A DNA stretch of 64,000 nucleotides, taken from an uncultured Lachnospiraceae bacterium. GTDB taxonomy: Bacteria; Bacillota; Clostridia; Lachnospirales; Lachnospiraceae. The translations under genes were made by a program, and so were the position numbers. Below are positions 50,227-58,997 of this stretch, piece by piece (the stretch's first letter is position 1; each line of letters opens with the position of its first letter). The notes beneath the pieces were generated by a model that worked only from the letters and a program-made list of their open reading frames with translations, ran no database searches and was not told where the DNA came from. The stretch lies in assembly GCA_910588285.1 (NCBI GenBank), contig CAJUQB010000011.1, positions 3,244 through 67,243 of the forward strand. Direction: 5' to 3'.

Positions 50227-51735
50227 ATGAGCCAGGAAGTTTTGCTGAAAGTACGGCATATGCACAAAGCCTTTGGCCCCACAATCGCCCTGAAGGATGT
50301 GGATATCACCATCAGCCGTGGGGAGATCCGCGGCCTGGTGGGGGAGAATGGTTCCGGGAAATCCACCATTATGTCCATTGCATCGGGAATGCAGCCGGCT
50401 ACGAGCGGTGAGATGAGCTACAAGGGGGCAGAATGGAAGCCGGCCAGCATGGTGGAGGCCCAGGCGGCAGGTATTTCCATGATCCTGCAGGAGGCCAACA
50501 CCATCCCGCATGTGACGGTGGCCCAGAATATTTTTGCAGGCAGGGAGAAAGAGTTCGCAAGCTTTGGCGTCATCAATATGCGCAGGATGTACAAAGCTGC
50601 GGATGAGGTTTTGGCGAAGTTCGGCCTGTCCCATATCAAGGGAAACCATATGATCGACCAGTATACCTTTGAGGACCGGAAGCTGATTGAGCTGGTGCGC
50701 TGCGTGGATGACAACACCGAGATCCTGGTGGTGGATGAGACCACCACAGCCCTTTCCCTGGAAGGGCGCCAGATCCTCTATAAGCTGATCCATAAAATGG
50801 CGGAGGAGCAGAATAAGGCGGTAGTTTTCGTGTCTCACGATATGGACGAGATTTTAGCGCATTGTTCGGTACTGACGGTTCTTCGGGACGGTGATATCGT
50901 TGGCGAGCTGACGGGAGCGGAGATCCATGAGGCAGATGCAGTGAAGCGGATCCGCTACCTGATGGTGGGCCGTGAGATCGGTGAGAAATATTATCGGGAG
51001 GATTACGATACCTCCCATGGAGATGAGGTAGCCCTGGAGCTTGACCATGTATCCTTTGGCCCCATCCGGGAATTCAGCCTGAGGCTGCATAAGGGAGAGA
51101 TTATTGGATTTGGCGGCCTGTCCGGCTGTGGGATGCATGAGATCGGGCGGATTGCCTACGGCATTGAGAAGCTGTCAGGGGGACGGGTGCTGCGGAAGGG
51201 GAAGGAGATTAAAAGCCCCCTGCAGGCCATAGAGAGCGGCATTGGCTACATATCCAAGAACCGGGATTCCGAGGCCCTGATCCTGGAAGGGTCCATTCAG
51301 GACAATATCGTATTGCCCTCCCTGACCGCGCTGGAGAAGGGAATTGTGATCAGGCCTTCCGATGAGAAGGAAACCTCCGACAGGGAGATCGATTCCTTCC
51401 GAATTAAGTGCCATAGCGGAAAGCAGTATGTGAATACCCTTTCCGGCGGGAATAAGCAGAAGGTGTCCTTTGCCAAGTGGACAGCCAAGGGCTCCGAGGT
51501 GATTATCATGGACTGCCCTACCCGGGGCGTCGACATTGGGGTGAAGCAGGCCATGTACAGCCTGATCGAGGAGATGAAAAAGGAAGGGAAAGCGATCCTG
51601 ATGATCTCCGAGGAGCTTTCCGAGCTGGTGGGCATGGCGGATAAGCTCCTCATCATGAAGGATTTTAAAGTAACCAAAGAATTTATGAGATCCCCTGACC
51701 TGAAGCAGACGGATATCATAGAATATATGATTTAG
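50227..51735 (+). CDS. Sugar ABC transporter ATPase, RbsA/CUT2 type
   Basis: The 502-residue protein carries two ATPase domains, as in RbsA, XylG and MglA. The first has a full P-loop, GENGSGKSTIMSIAS. The second has the degenerate loop GGLSGCGMHEIGRIAYG but a good signature (NTLSGGNKQKVSFAKWT) and Walker B (VIIMDCPTRGVDIG). It drives uptake of a simple sugar by the two permeases downstream. AGGAGG precedes the start at 50227. First gene of a six-gene operon opposite the AraC-GH39 regulator. Confidence 0.93.
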   Translation: MSQEVLLKVRHMHKAFGPTIALKDVDITISRGEIRGLVGENGSGKSTIMSIASGMQPATSGEMSYKGAEWKPASMVEAQAAGISMILQEANTIPHVTVAQNIFAGREKEFASFGVINMRRMYKAADEVLAKFGLSHIKGNHMIDQYTFEDRKLIELVRCVDDNTEILVVDETTTALSLEGRQILYKLIHKMAEEQNKAVVFVSHDMDEILAHCSVLTVLRDGDIVGELTGAEIHEADAVKRIRYLMVGREIGEKYYREDYDTSHGDEVALELDHVSFGPIREFSLRLHKGEIIGFGGLSGCGMHEIGRIAYGIEKLSGGRVLRKGKEIKSPLQAIESGIGYISKNRDSEALILEGSIQDNIVLPSLTALEKGIVIRPSDEKETSDREIDSFRIKCHSGKQYVNTLSGGNKQKVSFAKWTAKGSEVIIMDCPTRGVDIGVKQAMYSLIEEMKKEGKAILMISEELSELVGMADKLLIMKDFKVTKEFMRSPDLKQTDIIEYMI

Positions 51736-51747
51736 GAGGTCATGAGG

Positions 51748-52731
51748 ATGAGTGGAATAAGCAAGAGTGGAGAGAAATCTTTGTGGCTGAAGGGCCATCT
51801 GAAGGATTTTGCAGCCTACGGTGGACTGATTCTGTGTATTATCATTTTCTCCGTGGTACCGCCCTTTTTTGGGCAGAATATCTGGAGCGCAGCAAAGCTG
51901 TCTACACTTATGAGCGATGTGATTGTGACGGCGCTCATGTCGGTAGGAGCGGTGTTCGTCTATGCCCTGGGCAACATGGATATCAGTATTGGAGGCCAGG
52001 TGGGGGTATACGCTACCCTGATGGTGCTTTTGGGAAACAATACCGGTTCCCTGGCAGCGGGGATCGTTCTGTCACTGGTGATTACCGTGATGATTGGCAT
52101 CATCAACGGTGTGGCCGGGGAAAAGCTGAATATCCATCCCATTGTGCCGTCCCTGGTATTTATGATGATCCTAAACGGCATCCGCAGTATAGTATATAAT
52201 AAGATGGGAACCAGGAATATGTCCCTGGTAAGCGTGGATTATTCCCTGTTTAAGCAGTCCTGGTTTATGCTGCTGGTCTTGGTGCTGGAGGTTCTGGTGG
52301 TGGGATTCCTCTTCAATTTCACCCGCTTTGGCAAGAATGCCAAAGCGATTGGCGCCAACAAAACGGTGGCAGAGCAGTGCGGGATCAATGTGGTGAAATA
52401 CAAAGTAATCTGCTATGTGATCACCGGAATCTGCGTGGTATTGGCTGCCCTGTTCCAGATGGGCTATACCGGCTCCGCCTCCGATTCCACCGGGACAGGA
52501 TTTGAGATGAATGTGATGGTGGCATTGATTTTGGGAGGAATGCGGCTGTCCGGCGGCATGGGCGCCAAGGTCAGCTGTGCGGTGGTAGGCGCCTTTACAT
52601 ACTCCCTGCTGGACGTGGGGCTGCCGCTGATCGGGGTTCCCAACAATATGACATTTTTGATTAAGGCCATAATCTTTATCGCCGTGGTACTGATTACCTG
52701 CCGGCAGAAAAAGGCTGTGCTGCCAAGATAA
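51748..52731 (+). CDS. Sugar ABC transporter permease 1, CUT2 type
   Basis: The 327-residue membrane protein has eight to ten spans. The RbsC-like features are ALGNMDISIGGQVGVYATLM in the middle and NKTVAEQCGINVVKYKVICY, the coupling region that meets the ATPase. A GGMRLSGGMGAKVSCAVVGAF segment is typical of the family's C-terminal part. ATG 51748 was chosen because AGGAGG is eight bases upstream; another ATG six bases earlier is too close. Confidence 0.9.
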   Translation: MSGISKSGEKSLWLKGHLKDFAAYGGLILCIIIFSVVPPFFGQNIWSAAKLSTLMSDVIVTALMSVGAVFVYALGNMDISIGGQVGVYATLMVLLGNNTGSLAAGIVLSLVITVMIGIINGVAGEKLNIHPIVPSLVFMMILNGIRSIVYNKMGTRNMSLVSVDYSLFKQSWFMLLVLVLEVLVVGFLFNFTRFGKNAKAIGANKTVAEQCGINVVKYKVICYVITGICVVLAALFQMGYTGSASDSTGTGFEMNVMVALILGGMRLSGGMGAKVSCAVVGAFTYSLLDVGLPLIGVPNNMTFLIKAIIFIAVVLITCRQKKAVLPR

Positions 52732-52741
52732 AAAGGCCGGC

Positions 52742-52758
52742 TGCCCGGTTGGCGGGCA
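52742..52758 (+). promoter_or_regulatory. Stem-loop between permease 1 and the binding-protein gene
   Basis: TGCCCG and CGGGCA pair around a five-base loop, 11 bases after the permease stop. Such stems before binding-protein genes often protect the mRNA or mark a processing site. No T-run follows. Confidence 0.45.
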
Positions 52759-52845
52759 ACGGATACATAGAAGCTATGATATAGGAGCATGCGCTTTTAT
52801 ATAGAATATTCCCGGAAAGGGACAGGAAAAGAAGGAGGAAATACC

Positions 52846-54156
52846 ATGAAAAAGAATGTAGTAAAGAAGCTGCTTGCAGGTGCCCTTGCATCCGCAATGA
52901 TCCTTGGAAGCCTGGCAGGCTGCGGCGGCGGTACAGGGGACAATGCCGGCGGCCAGCAGACCCAGGAGGAGGGAAATGCGCCTTCAGAGGAAAACGGGGG
53001 AGCAGCCGGTGATGAGCAGCAGGCTCCGGAGGAAGGCAATACAGACGCCCAGGCGCCTGCCGGGGAGGGCGGTACCATTATGTGGCTGTCCAATCTGCAG
53101 TCCGGCCCTCAGTATGAGGATTATGTTGCATTGGGAAATATGGCCTGCGAAAAGCTTGGTTATAAGTTCGAGGTAGTATATGGCGATATGATGAACGATC
53201 CGGCCGGAAACCTAAGCGCTGTGAAGAATGCCATGACCGATGATGTGAAGGCCCTCATTGTCAGCCAGGACGGCGGGATTGCCGATATTATGGCAGAGTA
53301 TCCCGAGCTGTATGTGTGCGGCTTTGCCACAGACCTGGGCTCTGTCTACAGCCCCAATCCTTATGCAGATAATTCGGCAGTACTGGAGAGCGATAAGTTC
53401 CTGGGCTGTATCTGCGACGGATTTGTCCATGGCGAGGATACCGGTAAGGCATATTTTGATATAGTAGTGGAAAAGGGCTACAAAAAGGTGGCCCAGATTA
53501 CATTCCCGGATTATGCCTATCCGCAGTTAAAGGTGGCGTGCGATACGTTTGTATCTTTGGTAGAGGAGTACAATCAGACCGCGGCAGATGCAGATAAGAT
53601 CGAGATCGTAGGCGAGACCAAGGTTCTGGAATTCGCCCCCCTGGATGCCTCCTGGTTTATGGAGGAAGGGAACAGTGACCTTGACTGTATCGTAGGAGTT
53701 TGCGCTGGCCAGATGTTCATTTACCCGGCAATGAAGCAGGCAATGGGTGACGGCACCTGCAGACAGGACACCAAGCTGATTACCAGCGGCTTTGAGAAGG
53801 ATGATGCCATGATCGCAGACTTTGGCAATGACGGGACAATCCAGTCTTTGACCTTTTCACCCTGTGAGAATATGATCTTCCCCCTTGTATTGATTGACAA
53901 TGCATTGACCGGGAACCAATACGCAGATCTTGATACGGCCATCATTGACAGTGCAAAATATGTGATTGACAGTGCTGAAGATATGAACAATGTTTTGACT
54001 AAGAGCTTCAATGGTACGGCAGATACCAGCCTGATGCAGATCAGCTGGGAAGAGGTAGAGCAGCTTCTGACCAGGAATAATCCGGATGCCACTTATGCAG
54101 ATCTTGTTGCAAAGCTGCATTCGGAGCAGATTCTGGTAGACGCGTTGGCAGAATAA
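52846..54156 (+). CDS. Sugar-binding lipoprotein of the CUT2 transporter
   Basis: The 436-residue lipoprotein has a basic N-terminus, a hydrophobic core and lipobox SLAGC, so Cys is lipidated after cleavage near residue 25. A Gly/Gln/Glu-rich linker of about 45 residues follows, then a type I periplasmic-binding-protein fold (IMWLSNLQSGPQYEDYVALG, ALIVSQDGGIADIMAEY). It is longer than RbsB-type proteins (about 300). AGGAGG lies eight bases before the start at 52846; an earlier ATG adds residues that do not fit a signal peptide. It captures the ligand for the two permeases. Confidence 0.9.
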   Translation: MKKNVVKKLLAGALASAMILGSLAGCGGGTGDNAGGQQTQEEGNAPSEENGGAAGDEQQAPEEGNTDAQAPAGEGGTIMWLSNLQSGPQYEDYVALGNMACEKLGYKFEVVYGDMMNDPAGNLSAVKNAMTDDVKALIVSQDGGIADIMAEYPELYVCGFATDLGSVYSPNPYADNSAVLESDKFLGCICDGFVHGEDTGKAYFDIVVEKGYKKVAQITFPDYAYPQLKVACDTFVSLVEEYNQTAADADKIEIVGETKVLEFAPLDASWFMEEGNSDLDCIVGVCAGQMFIYPAMKQAMGDGTCRQDTKLITSGFEKDDAMIADFGNDGTIQSLTFSPCENMIFPLVLIDNALTGNQYADLDTAIIDSAKYVIDSAEDMNNVLTKSFNGTADTSLMQISWEEVEQLLTRNNPDATYADLVAKLHSEQILVDALAE

Positions 54157-54185
54157 AGAATGATACCCATAGCAATCCCTGGCTG

Positions 54186-54207
54186 CTGGCCACGCTGTGT
54201 TGGCCAG
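54186..54207 (+). promoter_or_regulatory. Stem-loop between the binding-protein gene and permease 2
   Basis: CTGGCCA and TGGCCAG pair around an eight-base loop 29 bases after the stop. With the stem upstream of the gene it brackets the binding-protein message. Confidence 0.45.
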
Positions 54208-54235
54208 GCCGGGGAGGCAGGTAAGGAGAGGGAAG

Positions 54236-55234
54236 ATGACAGGAAATAAAGGATTGAGGATAATAAAGAAAATACTGGGAACGATTATGCTTCCGGCGGC
54301 AATGTACATCATTGTGATGATTGCGTGCTTTACGCACGGCAAAATGTTTTTCGGCACCTGGCCCATGTGGAAATCCATCATGTCCAGCCTGGCGATCTCT
54401 ATTATCTGCGCTATGGGCATTGGCCTGCAGTTCAACAGCGGAAGGTTTGATTTTTCCGGCGGGGCCATCATGCTGCTGGCTTCCATCATTGCAGGTAATG
54501 TGGCAAAGGCCCACAGCAGCAATGTGCTGCTGTTCTGCCTGCTGTGTATTGGGCTGTGCGTGGTTTTCAGTCTGGCTGTGGGGCTGGTCTATGTATACGG
54601 AAGGCTGCCGATTGCCATTGCAACCATTGGCATGGCGCTGCTGTATGAGGCTGTCACCTGCCTGATTTTTGGCGGAACCGGAATCAATCTTGTGGCGGAT
54701 ATGAAGCTGAAGGCCTTCTCCTCCTACCCCATGGTTCTGGTACCTACGGCGCTTGCCGTCCTGGTATATGCGTTCTATACCAATGTGACGGTGTCAGGCA
54801 AGCAGGCCCAGCTTTTGGCCATGAACCAGGCTTCGGCTGTAAATATCGGAATCAATGAGCGGAAGAACGTCCTGGTATCTTACCTGTTCAGCGGCGTGAT
54901 TTTCGGGCTGGCTTCCATGATCTATGCCTCCACAGCGCTGCATAAGGCCTCCTTCTCATCGCTGACTACGGTAGGCGAGCTGTTTACCAACATCCTGCCG
55001 GTATTTATCGCACTGATGCTGGGAGCCTTCTGCAACAATACCATTGGCATTCTTATGGGTTCCCTGACCCTGACCCTGATGTCCTTTGGGCTGACCACTG
55101 TCATTGATTCCGATATGGGAAGCGCTATTTCCCTGATCCTGACAGGAATCTTTGTACTTGTGATTAATGTGGTATCAGGGCAGGGGGCAAATATTGCAAA
55201 ATTATTCCGCAGAAACAAACAGACAGCAGCTTAG
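54236..55234 (+). CDS. Sugar ABC transporter permease 2, CUT2 type
   Basis: The 332-residue membrane protein resembles the first permease in fold, with QFNSGRFDFSGGAIMLLASI and MNQASAVNIGINERKNVLVS as the coupling region. Two different permeases suggest a heterodimeric channel, unlike the homodimer of RbsC. GGAGAGGGAAG precedes the start at 54236, which excludes an upstream extension. The order ATPase, permease, binding protein, permease is less common than the usual ATPase-permease-binding protein. Confidence 0.9.
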   Translation: MTGNKGLRIIKKILGTIMLPAAMYIIVMIACFTHGKMFFGTWPMWKSIMSSLAISIICAMGIGLQFNSGRFDFSGGAIMLLASIIAGNVAKAHSSNVLLFCLLCIGLCVVFSLAVGLVYVYGRLPIAIATIGMALLYEAVTCLIFGGTGINLVADMKLKAFSSYPMVLVPTALAVLVYAFYTNVTVSGKQAQLLAMNQASAVNIGINERKNVLVSYLFSGVIFGLASMIYASTALHKASFSSLTTVGELFTNILPVFIALMLGAFCNNTIGILMGSLTLTLMSFGLTTVIDSDMGSAISLILTGIFVLVINVVSGQGANIAKLFRRNKQTAA

Positions 55235-55243
55235 GAGGGCAAC

Positions 55244-56935
55244 ATGATTGATTATAAGGCAGCGCCATTTTATTTAAATGAGGAACAGATTCAGTGGGTA
55301 GAGGATACGCTGGCCAACATGGGCCTGCAGGAAAAGATCGAGCAGATCTTTTGTCCCATGGCATTTATGCAGCAGCCGGAAGCGGTAAAAGGAATGATCC
55401 GGGAGCACAAATTCGGCGGCCTGATGTTCCGGGCCGGAGATGCGGCAAACCTGCAGGAGTGTCTGCGGGCAGGCCAGGAGGCCAGCCAGGTGCCGCTGTT
55501 TTACGCGGCCAACTTAGAGGACGGCGGTAACGGGATCGCCGAAGAAGGGACCTACATGGGCCGCCAGATGCTGATTGCAGCCACCGGCGATACACATAAA
55601 GCCTACCAGCTGGGAAAAATCTGCGGCCGGGAGGGGGCGGCGGTTGGAGTGAACTACGCGTTCGCCCCGGTGGTGGATATTGACTACAATTTCCACAATC
55701 CCATCACAAATGTACGTACCTACGGCTCTGACCCGGAGAAGGTTCTCGCGATGGGCGAGGCCTATATGAGAGGCGTGACGGAGGAAGGGCTGATTGTCTC
55801 GGTCAAGCATTTTCCGGGGGACGGTGTGGATGAGCGCGACCAGCACCTTCTGACCAGCGTCAATTCCCTGTCCATGGAGGAATGGGAGGGCACCTATGGC
55901 AGGATCTATCGGGGGCTGATTGAACAGGGCGCCCAGACCGTGATGGTGGGCCATATCGCTATGCCGGCCATGGAGGAGTATTATGATAAGAAGCCCTGTA
56001 AAAATGTGATCCCGGCCAGCCAGTCAAAAAATATCCTGCGGTATCTGCGGGAGGAGCTCCACTTTAACGGGCTGATCTCCACCGACGCTTCTCCCATGGT
56101 AGGATTTACCAGCGTCAGCCAGCGGCGGACGGCAGTGCCCCTGGCGATTGAAAACGGGTGTGATATGTTTTTATTTACCAAGGATCTGGAAGAGGATATC
56201 CGGTATATGCGGGAGGGATATGAAAATGGGATCCTTTCCGAAGGGCGCCTCAATGAGGCGGCAGGCCGGATGCTGGCCACCAAAGCGGCCATGGGCCTTG
56301 TGGAGAAGAAGGCGGCGGGAACCCTGTCGCCCGGCCCGGAGGCATTATCAGTCCTCCGGTGCGGGGAGCATGTGGCCTGGGCCAAGGAGTGCGCCGACCA
56401 GGGTGTGACGCTGGTAAAGGACAGGCTGGACATTTTGCCTCTTGACGTGAGGCGCCACAAGAGGGTATTATTAGAAATCATAGGAGATTTTCCCTCCAAT
56501 GACAGGGTACGGGAGCACTTTGTGAGGCTTTTGGAAAAGGAAGGCTTTGAGATCACACTCTATGAGCCGGAGACGCCGGAGACCATATTTATTGACGGCG
56601 AGGTGGAGAAGTTCCGGAATAAGTATGACCTGGTGCTCTATATCGGCAATATTGAAAATGCCAGCAATAAGACGGTGGCGCGGATCAACTGGCACACCCT
56701 CTTTGGCGCAGGCAACAATCTGCCCTGGTTTGCCCAGGAGATGCCGGTGGTATTTGTCAGTGTGGGGAATCCCTATCATTTGTTTGATGTGCCAATGGTA
56801 CCGGCTTATGTCAACGGCTATTGCCATAGTCCCTATGTGATTGAGGCGGTGGTAGAGAAGCTGATGGGAAGAAGTGAGTTTAAGGGGATCAGCCCGATGG
56901 ATCCCTTCTGCGGGACCTTTGGATGTGATCTATGA
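55244..56935 (+). CDS. Glycoside hydrolase family 3
   Basis: The 563-residue enzyme is a GH3 exo-acting beta-glycosidase. The N-terminal barrel has VSVKHFPGDGVDERDQHL, the conserved Lys-His substrate-binding site, and the nucleophile is Asp281 in LISTDASPMVGF. The NagZ-type general-acid Asp-His loop is present as GDGVDERDQH. The C-terminal domain of about 200 residues is Rossmann-like. There is no signal peptide, so it acts in the cytoplasm on the imported sugar. AGGAGGGCAAC precedes the start. Beta-N-acetylhexosaminidase or beta-glucosidase activity are both possible. Confidence 0.87.
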   Translation: MIDYKAAPFYLNEEQIQWVEDTLANMGLQEKIEQIFCPMAFMQQPEAVKGMIREHKFGGLMFRAGDAANLQECLRAGQEASQVPLFYAANLEDGGNGIAEEGTYMGRQMLIAATGDTHKAYQLGKICGREGAAVGVNYAFAPVVDIDYNFHNPITNVRTYGSDPEKVLAMGEAYMRGVTEEGLIVSVKHFPGDGVDERDQHLLTSVNSLSMEEWEGTYGRIYRGLIEQGAQTVMVGHIAMPAMEEYYDKKPCKNVIPASQSKNILRYLREELHFNGLISTDASPMVGFTSVSQRRTAVPLAIENGCDMFLFTKDLEEDIRYMREGYENGILSEGRLNEAAGRMLATKAAMGLVEKKAAGTLSPGPEALSVLRCGEHVAWAKECADQGVTLVKDRLDILPLDVRRHKRVLLEIIGDFPSNDRVREHFVRLLEKEGFEITLYEPETPETIFIDGEVEKFRNKYDLVLYIGNIENASNKTVARINWHTLFGAGNNLPWFAQEMPVVFVSVGNPYHLFDVPMVPAYVNGYCHSPYVIEAVVEKLMGRSEFKGISPMDPFCGTFGCDL

Positions 56936-56954
56936 TTTGAGCAGGAGGAGAGAG

Positions 56955-57596
56955 ATGGAGACAAAGGCATTTATTTTTGATCTGGACGGAGTGATTGTAT
57001 TTACGGACAAGTTCCACTATCAGGCCTGGAAAAAAATGGCGGACGGGATGGGGATTTATTTTGATGAGACCATTAACAACCGTCTGAGGGGCGTCAGCCG
57101 TATGGACAGCCTTGAGATCATTCTGGAGCGTTACGAGGGAGAGCCCCTGTCCCGGTCGGAGAAGGAGGCTTTGGCGGAGGAGAAGAACGCATCCTACCGG
57201 GAGCTTCTGGCCACCATGACGCCGGCGGATGTGACGGACGAGGTACGGGCGGCCCTCAAAGAGCTTCGGGACCGGGGCTATAAGCTGGCCATTGGCTCCT
57301 CCAGCAAAAACGCCCGTTTTATCCTGGAAAAGGTGGAGCTTCTGGATGCCTTTGACGCTATCTCCGACGGCAACAATATCACCAATTCCAAGCCGGATCC
57401 GGAGGTGTTCCTGAAGGCTGCGGAGTATCTGGGAGAGAAGCCGGAGGAATGCATTGTGGTAGAGGATGCCTACGCAGGGGTGGATGCCGCCAAGGCCGGC
57501 GGCATGCGGGCAGCTGCCATCGGGGATGCCGCTTCCTATGAGAAGGCGGATTATAAACTGGACGTGTTTGAGGACTTATTGAAAATCGGGCTGTAA
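56955..57596 (+). CDS. pgmB: Beta-phosphoglucomutase (HAD family)
   Basis: PgmB converts beta-glucose-1-phosphate to glucose-6-phosphate. The 213-residue protein has the HAD nucleophile and acid/base in FDLDGVIVFT (Asp9 and Asp11), GSSSKNARFILEKVEL (motif II Ser), KPDPEVFLKAA (motif III Lys) and VVEDAYAGVDAAKAGG (motif IV). GGAGGAGAGAG precedes the start at 56955. Closing an operon with a sugar importer and GH3, it suggests that a disaccharide phosphorylase makes beta-glucose-1-phosphate elsewhere, or that the mutase acts on another phosphosugar. Confidence 0.9.
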   Translation: METKAFIFDLDGVIVFTDKFHYQAWKKMADGMGIYFDETINNRLRGVSRMDSLEIILERYEGEPLSRSEKEALAEEKNASYRELLATMTPADVTDEVRAALKELRDRGYKLAIGSSSKNARFILEKVELLDAFDAISDGNNITNSKPDPEVFLKAAEYLGEKPEECIVVEDAYAGVDAAKAGGMRAAAIGDAASYEKADYKLDVFEDLLKIGL

Positions 57597-57607
57597 GGCC
57601 CGATTTT
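57582..57607 (+). terminator. Intrinsic terminator of the sugar importer operon
   Basis: AAAATCGGGC and GCCCGATTTT pair over ten bases, and the pgmB stop codon lies in the loop. Further T follow. Confidence 0.88.
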
Positions 57608-57632
57608 TATGATATCATCCGCTGATTTCCGG

Positions 57633-57661
57633 TTGTAAAGTTGTTTTTGCCATAGTATAAT
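57633..57661 (+). promoter_or_regulatory. Promoter of the 55-residue gene
   Basis: TTGTAA and TATAAT are 17 bases apart, ending 19 bases before the start codon. Confidence 0.65.
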
Positions 57662-57680
57662 GAAACCAGGAGGTGATAGG

Positions 57681-57848
57681 ATGCCAGTAAACGAAAAGGA
57701 ATATAACGGTAATTTGTTTGACCAATTATCCATTTTGGAAAGAATTGAGGCAGTTACACAAGATGAGGCAGCACTCAAACAAATAGCAATTGAGAGGCGC
57801 CAGATTGAGAGAAAACTATACCAAAAGCCGCCTCTTGTAAGTGAATAA
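57681..57848 (+). CDS. Small acidic/helical protein of unknown function
   Basis: The 55-residue protein begins MPVNEKEYNGNLFDQLSILE and continues as a likely single amphipathic helix rich in Glu, Arg, Gln and Ile (TQDEAALKQIAIERRQIERK). It has a good promoter, AGGAGG site and a very strong terminator, so it is probably a real single-gene transcript. Codon use is more A/T-rich than that of its neighbours. I do not recognise a family. It is convergent with the receiver-alarmone synthetase gene. Confidence 0.65.
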   Translation: MPVNEKEYNGNLFDQLSILERIEAVTQDEAALKQIAIERRQIERKLYQKPPLVSE

Positions 57849-57880
57849 TAAAGAATGCGCAGAGCGCATTCTTTATTATT
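57844..57880. terminator. Bidirectional terminator with perfect 17-base stem
   Basis: AATAATAAAGAATGCGC and its exact complement flank an AGA loop. T-rich and A-rich arms allow termination on both strands, serving the 55-residue gene and the convergent receiver-synthetase gene. Both stop codons lie in the stem. Confidence 0.9.
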
Positions 57881-58946
57881 CTCTGGAAAAATCAATCCGG
57901 TTGCGGATCTCCTGCATCTGGCTGTCAATCCGGGCTATGGAATCTGCGCAGTCCTGCAGCTGCTTAGCGATCTCGTCGGCATCTGCGATGTGCTTCTTGT
58001 ATTTGAGCTTATGCTCCAGGCTGGCCCAGAAATCCATGGCAATCGTGCGGAACTGCACCTCAGCCTTCATGTATTTCTTGCCGCCGGACAGGAAAATGGG
58101 CACATTGATAATCAGGTGGAGGCTGCGGTAGCCATTGTCCTTGGGGTGTGCAATGTAGTCCTTTCTCTGCAGGAGGATGATGTCGTCCTGCCTTAGAAAA
58201 AGATCCGCCAGGCGGTAAATATCGTCAGGAAAGGAGCAGATCACACGAATCCCCGCCACATCGGTAAGGTATTCCCGGATGCTGTCCACAGTGAGGGGAT
58301 AGCCCTTGCGTTCCATTTTCTCGAAAATGCTCTCGGTTGATTTGAGGCGGCTTTTGATGGATTCAAAGGGATTCCTGTTATATTTTAAGGAGAATTCCGT
58401 GTTCAATACCTGTAGCTTTGTCTCAACCTCAACAATGGCAGAGCGGAATTCCATCAGCAGGTAACTGAAAGCCTGCTCGTCCCGCAGCTTGGTCTCCTGC
58501 CTCCGGATGATCTGTGACTGCCGCCTGATGGCCTCTGCCTGCTGTTCTACGATCTCCTCCAGGCGGTTTTTGCAGGAGAACAGCTCAATGGCATTTTTTA
58601 CACGGTTTTTCACGATGGAGCTCTCAAAGGGCTTGTGGATAAAATCGGATACCCCAAGCTCAAAGCAGCGGTTCTCCACCTCCACGGCATATTCGCTGCT
58701 GATGATCAGCACAGGTATGTGCTTCAACAGCCCCTTTGTGCGCATGCTGTCAAGGACCGCGAATCCGTCCATATTAGGCATGCACAGATCCAGGAGCAGG
58801 GCAGCTGTGTCGTTCCTGTGTTCTGTGAGCTGATCCAAAGCCTCCAGCCCGTCGGCAGCCATGTCCACCAGATAGGTGTCGCTCAGCATGCTGCACAGCA
58901 GCTCACGGTTCAGCTCCGCATCGTCTACTACCAATACTCGTTCCAT
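57876..58946 (-). CDS. Response regulator fused to a (p)ppGpp synthetase domain
   Basis: The 356-residue protein has a full receiver domain (residues 1-120): acidic pair in VVDDAE, phosphoacceptor Asp53 in LLLDLCMPNMDG, and Lys105 in HKPFE. A coiled-coil linker (about 125-160, rich in Gln, Arg and Glu) leads to a RelA/SpoT synthetase domain (about 165-330). Its motifs are RLKSTESIFEK (Arg200 to Lys210), DVAGIR (Asp229), KDNGYRSLH and EVQFRT (Glu296), all intact. No hydrolase, TGS or ACT domain is present. Phosphorylation should switch alarmone synthesis. No histidine kinase is adjacent; the divergent neighbour is a chemoreceptor. Upstream TTTCCA/TATACT (59026-58998) is a candidate promoter. 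Confidence 0.9.
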   Translation of the reverse strand: MERVLVVDDAELNRELLCSMLSDTYLVDMAADGLEALDQLTEHRNDTAALLLDLCMPNMDGFAVLDSMRTKGLLKHIPVLIISSEYAVEVENRCFELGVSDFIHKPFESSIVKNRVKNAIELFSCKNRLEEIVEQQAEAIRRQSQIIRRQETKLRDEQAFSYLLMEFRSAIVEVETKLQVLNTEFSLKYNRNPFESIKSRLKSTESIFEKMERKGYPLTVDSIREYLTDVAGIRVICSFPDDIYRLADLFLRQDDIILLQRKDYIAHPKDNGYRSLHLIINVPIFLSGGKKYMKAEVQFRTIAMDFWASLEHKLKYKKHIADADEIAKQLQDCADSIARIDSQMQEIRNRIDFSRE

Positions 58947-58997
58947 AATTTCCCAATTCCTTATCTTACAGTGTGATTATTTTACTTTGCTGAACAT

